Assembly: GCA_002493635.1 (NCBI GenBank) | Contig: DKZL01000061.1 | Location: 1 to 53,705 of the forward strand | Reading direction: 5' to 3' | DNA length: 53,705 nt | Source: Ruminococcaceae bacterium UBA7075 | GTDB lineage: Bacteria > Bacillota > Clostridia > Oscillospirales > Acutalibacteraceae | Shown: positions 48,842-53,705 of the stretch, one piece after another | Layout of the letters: every line of letters begins with the position of its first letter | Numbering within the stretch: the first letter of the stretch is position 1 | Notes under the pieces: generated by a model | What the model was told of the DNA's origin: nothing | Database searches by the model: none | What the model saw: only the letters and a program-made list of their open reading frames with translations | Made by a program: the position numbers and the translations under genes

Positions 48842-49912
48842 TTAATCAGCCTGAATTTTTACAAACTGCTCTTGCATATAAGAATAAACCTCGTCAGAAA
48901 CATTTGTAAACACATAGCATTTGTCGAGGTACTCATCCTCAGGGAAAATAAATGTGTTGTTCTTTGCATCTTCATCAAGGTACTCATCATATGCAGCCTT
49001 ATTAGGTGTTGCATAGTACAGATACTCAAAGTTTGCTGCTGCAATTTCGGGCTTGTGCATAAAGTTTATGAACTTTTCCGCATTTTCCTTATTTTTACTG
49101 CAAGAGGGGATACACATAGCATCATAAAATAGATTTGCACCGCTTTCAATTCTTGCATAATCAAGATCTTCGTTATTGTCCATCATTGTAACAATATCGC
49201 CTGCATAATAAGGAGCAATGGCTGACTGACTGTTTTCCATTTCGGTGAACACTTGATCCATTACATACTTTTTAAGAAGCGGTTTTTGCTCTGCAAGTTT
49301 TTCAGATGCTTTGTCAACATCCTCCTTGGTACAGTTAGACGGGTTAATACCGCACAGCTGCATTGCTATTGCATATGCGTCACGGCTGTTGTTAAACATA
49401 AGCATCTGACCTTCTAATTCTTTATTCCAAAGAGCTTCCCATGATGTTGGCTTTTCGGTAACTTTTGTCTTATCATAAACAAGACCTGTAATGCCCCAAC
49501 TGTAACAAACAGTATATTTGCTCTCAGGGTCACATTCTAATTTTTTGAAACGCTCCATAAGGTTGTCGTAGTTCGGAATATTGTCAAAATTGAGCTCAAG
49601 CAGCATATCCTCTTCAATAAGCTTGCTTATCATATACTCTGACGGAATAATTACATCATAGCTTACATTACTGTTTTTTAGCATATTGTAAAGCTCTTCG
49701 TTTGTTTCGTAGGTAGTGTAATTAACCTTGATGTTTGTTTCCTTTTCAAACTCGTCGATAACATTGGGCAGGTCGTCTTCACCAAGCGAAATATATTCGC
49801 CCCAGTTGTAAACATTTACTTCTCCGTCATAGCTGTTTCCGCAGCCTGCAAAGCATACTGCACCGGAACAAGCAAGAATTGCAGTAAGGATAGCACTTAT
49901 AATTTTTTTCAT
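48842..49912 (-). CDS. potD: Spermidine/putrescine-binding lipoprotein
   Basis: 356 residues. Lipobox CFAGC (Cys24). A periplasmic-binding-protein fold with the PotD signature VNVYNWGEYISLGEDDLPNV (quoted in part), the FNNSRDAYAIAMQL segment, and C-terminal NFEYLYYATPNKAAYDEYL. Delivers polyamines to the PotBC permease. Last gene of potABCD, 47 bases after potC, read on the minus strand. Confidence 0.95.
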   Translation of the reverse strand: MKKIISAILTAILACSGAVCFAGCGNSYDGEVNVYNWGEYISLGEDDLPNVIDEFEKETNIKVNYTTYETNEELYNMLKNSNVSYDVIIPSEYMISKLIEEDMLLELNFDNIPNYDNLMERFKKLECDPESKYTVCYSWGITGLVYDKTKVTEKPTSWEALWNKELEGQMLMFNNSRDAYAIAMQLCGINPSNCTKEDVDKASEKLAEQKPLLKKYVMDQVFTEMENSQSAIAPYYAGDIVTMMDNNEDLDYARIESGANLFYDAMCIPSCSKNKENAEKFINFMHKPEIAAANFEYLYYATPNKAAYDEYLDEDAKNNTFIFPEDEYLDKCYVFTNVSDEVYSYMQEQFVKIQAD

Positions 49913-49959
49913 TTCTCAATCCCCTTATTTTAATAAAGATTTTAGTAATAATATATAAA

Positions 49960-50766
49960 TCAGGTTCTTTTTGCTTCCTGCTTTTCCTCGTGACGGTCAC
50001 GAAGATTTATGAACACCATAATAACCACAATGGCAAGGAACAGCAGTGCAGAAAGAGCATTGATTTTCGGTGAAATTCGTCTGTGCGTCATTGAGTAAAT
50101 TTCAATCGACAGATTCTGGAATTTTGAACCTCTTGTAAAATATGTTATTATAAAGTCATCAAGCGAATATGTAAAGCTTATCAGTGCTCCCGAAATGATG
50201 CCGGGCATAAGCTCGTGAATTATAACCTTATAGAATGCCTGCCATTGGTTGCACCCAAGGTCAAGCGCAGCGTCATAAATACTTCTGTCCATTCGTGTTA
50301 TCCTTGGCATAACATTAAGCACAACAAAGGGAACGCAAAAGCATATGTGGGCAATAAGTACGGTTACAAATCCCATTTCAAAATTAAATATAACGCCGAG
50401 AGTAGTAAATAAAAGCATCAGCGAAACACCCATTACAATGTCGGGACTGATTATCGGAATATTTGAAATATTCTGAATAATCAGTCTCTTTTTGCCCTTG
50501 AAGTTGCTTATGCCTATTGCAGCGGCAGTGCCGAGAATAGTGGCAAAAATTGAAGCTAAAAAGGCTATGATAAGAGTGTTGCCAAGCGAATTTATTATGT
50601 TGCTGTCCCTGAAAAGTTCCGAATACCATTTTAAGGTAAAACCTTTCCAGACAGTTGTTTTTCCGTCGTTGAACGAATAGAAAATCAATACGGCTATTGG
50701 CGCATACAGAAACAGCATAATGAGAGCCATATAGATTTTTGAAATAATTCCTGTCTTATTTTTCAT
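49960..50766 (-). CDS. potC: Spermidine/putrescine ABC permease PotC
   Basis: 268 residues, six membrane helices. The ABC permease loop (EAA motif) is YDAALDLGCNQWQAFYKVIIHELMPGI (quoted in part). The FTLKWYSELFRD segment is typical of PotC. The start overlaps the potB stop by one base (50766). Short basic C-terminus (KQEAKRT). Confidence 0.95.
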   Translation of the reverse strand: MKNKTGIISKIYMALIMLFLYAPIAVLIFYSFNDGKTTVWKGFTLKWYSELFRDSNIINSLGNTLIIAFLASIFATILGTAAAIGISNFKGKKRLIIQNISNIPIISPDIVMGVSLMLLFTTLGVIFNFEMGFVTVLIAHICFCVPFVVLNVMPRITRMDRSIYDAALDLGCNQWQAFYKVIIHELMPGIISGALISFTYSLDDFIITYFTRGSKFQNLSIEIYSMTHRRISPKINALSALLFLAIVVIMVFINLRDRHEEKQEAKRT

Positions 50767-51557
50767 TATGCAATCGCCTCCTCATCACCAAAGAAGTTCA
50801 TCAGAATGAGGAACACGAAAATAAATATCATCAGAATAAGTGAAATTGCCGAGCCCGTATTCTGGTCAGTCCAGAAGATTTTATCAATAATGTCACCAAT
50901 CATAATGTCATCTGTTCCGCCAAGATATTGTGCTACAAGAAAAGTGCTGGCACTCGGCACAAACACCATTGTAATTCCGGAAATAATTCCAGGTACGCTC
51001 AGGGGAGCAATAACTTTGCGGAATACATTGAAGCTGTTAGAGCCGAGATCCTGAGCCGCCTCAATCAGACCGTTGTCAATTTTACTCATTACAGTATAAA
51101 TCGGAAGTACCATAAAAGGCAGATACTCATAAACCATACCAAGCGTAACGGCAAAGGTGTTGCCGATGTATGTGCCGTGAATGCCGAGTATGGACAGTGC
51201 CATATCAATAGGACCGTTGTCCTGTAACAGTGTTACCCAGGCATAAATTCTCAGCAGAAAGTTCATCCACATAGGAATCATAAATAACATTATGACAGTG
51301 TTCTGCGTTGACTCTTTCATCCGTGTAATCATATACGCAAGCGGGTATGCAAGCAAAAGGCACACAGCAGTTGAAAGCAGTGCTATCCACAGCGATTTCA
51401 TAAATACATCTGTGTAGAAAAACGCTTTTGAAAAATTTTCAAGTGTAAAATTGCCCTGTTTGTCGGTGAAGGCTGTAAAACCTATCATCACAATCGGGAT
51501 AAGAGTGAATACAAGCATCCAGATTATGTAGGGAACAGAGGGTTTACGTGATTTCAT
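50766..51557 (-). CDS. potB: Spermidine/putrescine ABC permease PotB
   Basis: 263 residues, six membrane helices. The EAA loop is IEAAQDLGSNSFNVFRKVIAPL; the YEYLPFMVLPIYTVM segment is typical of PotB. 11 bases after potA. The predicted start gives a basic N-terminus (MKSRKPSVPYII) and the expected length. Confidence 0.95.
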   Translation of the reverse strand: MKSRKPSVPYIIWMLVFTLIPIVMIGFTAFTDKQGNFTLENFSKAFFYTDVFMKSLWIALLSTAVCLLLAYPLAYMITRMKESTQNTVIMLFMIPMWMNFLLRIYAWVTLLQDNGPIDMALSILGIHGTYIGNTFAVTLGMVYEYLPFMVLPIYTVMSKIDNGLIEAAQDLGSNSFNVFRKVIAPLSVPGIISGITMVFVPSASTFLVAQYLGGTDDIMIGDIIDKIFWTDQNTGSAISLILMIFIFVFLILMNFFGDEEAIA

Positions 51558-51568
51558 AATTACCCTCC

Positions 51569-52975
51569 TTAACCGTTTATTACTTCAAAGGATGCCTTTG
51601 AAAAATCAAATTTAAGAGGCACATAGGTTGCCACCTGTTCATCTGTGTCACTGAGCATAAGCCACTTTCTTTCGTCAGATTCGAGTATGATTTCATTATG
51701 CTCACCCTTGTATACAACAGATTCGATGTATACATCCTTAAGGTCACCTATGCCGTCGCCTGCAAGCGAGAGTGCGGACGGCGGAAGCGTAATTCTAAGT
51801 TTTGTGCCCTCTTCAAAGCTCTGTCCGTTTACTGTGATTGTTTCGCCCTCAAGCTCAAATTCAAAGTAATTTTCGTCTTTATTTGAATATTTTACTTCTG
51901 CTTCTAATTCGTTATTATAGAAAGGCAAAAGCTTATTCATAATCTGAATATTGAAAGGAATTACCTTCATTCCTATTTTACTGCCGATTTCAGCGGATTT
52001 TGTGGAATGAATAAGAATTTCACATTTACCGCACATAACGCTCATTTCGTAATGAACGCCCTTGAAGGTAGATTTCTCAACCGTACCTACAAGCTGTCCG
52101 TTCTCGGGAGAAGTAATCTCAATGTCTTCGGGTCTTATTACAACGTCAACAGGTGTGTTTTTGCCAAAGCCCTTGTCAACACATTCAAGCTCCTTGCCAA
52201 GAATATTTATCCTACAGTCGTCAACCATTGTGCCGTTAAGGATATTTGCTTCTCCGATAAAGTCCGCTACAAAGGCGTTTACAGGTTCGTTATATATATC
52301 CTCGGGTGTACCAATTTGTTCAATTACACCGTTATTCATAACTACAACACGGTCGCTCATTGTAAGTGCTTCTTCCTGATCGTGGGTTACATAAATAAAG
52401 GTTTTCTGCGTCTTCTGCTGGATTTCCTTAAGCTCAAGCTGCATACTTTTTCTCAGCTTCAAGTCAAGTGCGCCTAAGGGTTCGTCCAAAAGAATTACAT
52501 CCGGATCGCATACCAGTGCCCGTGCAATGGCAACACGCTGCTGCTGACCGCCTGAAAGCTTTGATACAGAACGCTTTTCATAGCCTTTAAGGTCTACGGT
52601 TTTAAGCATCTGTGTGACCTTTCTTTTGATTTCGGATTTTGGAACTTTTTTGAGCTTTAAGCCGAAAGCCACATTATCAAACACATTAAGATGCGGAAAA
52701 AGCGAATATTTCTGAAATACAGTATTAACATTTCTTTTATTTGGAGGTGTGCCGTTAATGCGTTTGCCATCAAAGAAGACATCACCGCTGTCAGGCTCAA
52801 TAAAACCACCTATAATACGAAGTGTTGTAGTTTTTCCGCATCCACTCGGACCAAGAATAGTAACGAATTCCTTTTCGTTAATATCAAGGTTAATATGGTT
52901 AAGAATTACCTCACCGTCATAACTCATAAAAATATCCTTTAATGATATGATTGTCTTCTTTGCTGTCTGTTTCAT
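51569..52975 (-). CDS. potA: Spermidine/putrescine ABC transporter ATP-binding protein
   Basis: 468 residues, longer than the usual ~370. Walker A GPSGCGKTT (42-50), signature LSGGQQQ (139-145), Walker B VILLDEP (159-165), D-loop GALD, and switch His in VTHDQEEALTMSD. The C-terminus holds one TOBE-type region (about 240-340) and an additional beta-rich extension (about 355-468; FEFELEGETITVNGQ ... SVVYKGEHNEIILES) that looks like a second TOBE-like unit. Powers polyamine import. First gene of the operon, with a consensus promoter about 200 bases upstream. Confidence 0.93.
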   Translation of the reverse strand: MKQTAKKTIISLKDIFMSYDGEVILNHINLDINEKEFVTILGPSGCGKTTTLRIIGGFIEPDSGDVFFDGKRINGTPPNKRNVNTVFQKYSLFPHLNVFDNVAFGLKLKKVPKSEIKRKVTQMLKTVDLKGYEKRSVSKLSGGQQQRVAIARALVCDPDVILLDEPLGALDLKLRKSMQLELKEIQQKTQKTFIYVTHDQEEALTMSDRVVVMNNGVIEQIGTPEDIYNEPVNAFVADFIGEANILNGTMVDDCRINILGKELECVDKGFGKNTPVDVVIRPEDIEITSPENGQLVGTVEKSTFKGVHYEMSVMCGKCEILIHSTKSAEIGSKIGMKVIPFNIQIMNKLLPFYNNELEAEVKYSNKDENYFEFELEGETITVNGQSFEEGTKLRITLPPSALSLAGDGIGDLKDVYIESVVYKGEHNEIILESDERKWLMLSDTDEQVATYVPLKFDFSKASFEVING

Positions 52976-53020
52976 CTATGCACCCCTGTCCTTTACTAAT
53001 AAAAAATAAAACTAAATATA

Positions 53021-53091
53021 CAAAAGGGACGGACGGTGTTGCGTCACTGCAAAAGAAAAATAATGCAGGCGAACACAGTCCGCCCCTACAA
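53021..53091. repeat. Short GC-rich inverted repeat in the pot leader
   Basis: GGGACGGACGGTGTTGCGTC (53026-53045) is partly complementary to the GGCGAACACAGTCCGCCCC segment (53068-53086). GC content is well above the flanks. It has the shape of a small REP or MITE-like element dropped into the leader between the pot promoter and potA. Confidence 0.5.
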
Positions 53092-53118
53092 ATACATATC
53101 TTTGTAAAGACATACCAT

Positions 53119-53149
53119 GGTGTAAAGCTATTAATGATAGCGTAAACAC
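53119..53149 (-). other. Possible leader hairpin upstream of potA
   Basis: GTGT (53120-53123) with ACAC (53146-53149) enclose GCTAT-TAATG-ATAGC (53127-53141); the minus-strand transcript would fold the same way. It lies within the first 50 bases of the expected pot transcript. Confidence 0.4.
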
Positions 53150-53168
53150 TACCACTTTACAATATTGA

Positions 53169-53197
53169 ATTATATTCTATTATTACGGAAATGTCAA
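53169..53197 (-). promoter_or_regulatory. potABCD promoter
   Basis: Minus-strand perfect TTGACA (53197-53192) and TATAAT (53174-53169) with 17-base spacing. The leader to potA is about 185 bases and contains the repeat at 53021-53091. Confidence 0.88.
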
Positions 53198-53302
53198 TCT
53201 AAATAATAAAAAAAGAAAATACTTTTTAATAGCGTTAAATTGTATTAATGCAAAACTATTAGTAAAAAAATAATATAATGTAATACAGGGGAATATGATG
53301 GT

Positions 53303-53337
53303 GCATTAAGATAACCTGCTTAACGTATAAAATGCAC
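53303..53337 (+). other. Structured element upstream of the amylase gene
   Basis: GTGCAT (53303-53308) pairs with ATGCAC (53333-53338 region) and encloses TTAAG...CTTAA, giving a two-tier stem. A GGAGG-like run (53346-53350) follows, then TTG TAA, so it opens no real gene. A -10-like TATAAT lies further on at 53394-53399 without a good -35. From 52976 to 53433 no protein gene is seen. Confidence 0.4.
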
Positions 53338-53433
53338 AAAAATTCGGAGGTTAATTTGTAATAAAAATCATATACTTTTTTTATGCAATTTGTTATAATA
53401 ATAGTGAAATTATATGAAAGGGCGTTTTTGAAA

Positions 53434-53705
53434 ATGAAAAAGTTCAAAAAGATTGTAAGTCTTGCTATTGCGGCAACAATGATGACATCTTCACTTGCTT
53501 TTGCTGTTTCAGCTAATGCTGCCGAGACATCTGCAGAGGCTGTAGCTGCTGATGCTTCATTGCAAAAGAATGTTCAGGACGGCGTTATTTTGCATGCATT
53601 TAACTGGTCTTACAACTCAATTAAAAACAATCTTCCTGCTATTGCAGCAGCAGGATATTCTACAGTTCAGACCTCTCCTGTTCAGCAGCCAAAGGACTTT
53701 GTTAC
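53434..53705 (+). CDS. Secreted GH13 alpha-amylase, N-terminal part (runs off the window)
   Basis: The first 90 residues of a larger protein. A Sec signal peptide (MKKFKKIVSLAIAATMMTSS, cut near ANAAE), an Ala-rich spacer, then the start of a glycoside hydrolase family 13 catalytic domain: GVILHAFNWSYNSI, AAAGYSTVQTSPVQQPKDF. This opening is standard for extracellular alpha-amylases of Firmicutes. It should hydrolyse starch outside the cell. AAAGGG (53417-53422) is nearer an in-frame TTG at 53428 than to the ATG, so a start two codons earlier is possible. Catalytic residues lie beyond the window. Confidence 0.88.
   Translation, partial: MKKFKKIVSLAIAATMMTSSLAFAVSANAAETSAEAVAADASLQKNVQDGVILHAFNWSYNSIKNNLPAIAAAGYSTVQTSPVQQPKDFV

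Noticed and set aside
53292..53309. Tiny four-codon ORF (M-M-V-H) with GGGG upstream before the amylase
   Set aside because: Too short to support; it overlaps the predicted stem and could be chance.
53200..53433. Catabolite-responsive (cre) site for the amylase
   Set aside because: No segment fits the cre consensus acceptably; the nearest, around the amylase ribosome site, lacks the central CG.
1..53705. CRISPR array, prophage, toxin-antitoxin or restriction system
   Set aside because: No regularly spaced repeats, phage structural genes, methylase or toxin motifs were seen. The MazG-like protein is an NTP pyrophosphohydrolase, not the MazF toxin.

Overview
The window reads as a chromosomal segment of an anaerobic, low-GC, spore-forming member of the Clostridia, probably a Ruminococcus-like gut bacterium (Oscillospirales). 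The signs are Spo0A and SpoIVB side by side, a BofA-like protein, YtfJ and a DacF-type carboxypeptidase (all sporulation-linked); DnaD/DnaC-type primosome proteins; split PurH functions; lipoproteins and short families typical of Clostridia (DUF4364, DUF4358, TSCPD); many TTGACA-17-TATAAT promoters with strong GGAGG ribosome sites; and, at the right edge, the start of a secreted GH13 alpha-amylase. The genus is an inference, not a database match.

Layout. 1-9.6 kb holds DNA maintenance: a Y-family polymerase with a small partner gene (minus strand), pyrE, radC, uvrB and a diverged topoisomerase IV pair. The polymerase and uvrB promoters carry the same double LexA-box layout. 9.6-14.2 kb holds secG, a BofA-like gene, DUF4364, an NfeD/SPFH membrane-quality pair, a palindromic MITE-like repeat and a duplicated CmpB-type membrane protein. 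14.4-21.3 kb is a seven-gene purine operon, purE-F-M-N-O-V-D, in which the two activities of PurH are separate proteins. 21.3-25.4 kb (minus) is a MoxR/DUF58/transglutaminase cluster. 25.7-28.1 kb has a TSCPD protein and a dnaD/dnaC pair, followed by tRNA-Gln(CUG) and tRNA-Pro(CGG). 28.5-34.2 kb has a DUF4358 lipoprotein, PcrA helicase, a beta-lactamase-fold lipoprotein, a very cysteine-rich protein and a nitroreductase. 34.3-36.2 kb (minus) is spoIVB-spo0A. 36.4-40.1 kb has a P-type ATPase and the CCA-adding enzyme, then tRNA-Ser(GGA). A roughly 550-bp unit carrying a MazG-like gene sits directly against the tRNA-Ser 3' end between 47-bp direct repeats. 41-46.1 kb is a compact run: site-2 protease, scpA, scpB, DUF2953, ytfJ, dacF, rluB. 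46.2-48.8 kb has a lipoprotein and a PadR/HAAS regulator pair. 48.8-53 kb (minus) is the spermidine/putrescine transporter potABCD, and the window ends inside the amylase.

Most of the window is ordinary core chromosome. The most unusual items are the tRNA-Ser mini-island with its structured 3' region, the matched SOS promoters, the Spo0A receiver that has lost one of its acidic-pocket residues, the probable CTG start of spoIVB, the diverged topoisomerase IV that may be transcribed from an SOS promoter, and several palindromic intergenic elements. No CRISPR array, rRNA, prophage, transposase or recognisable defence system was seen.
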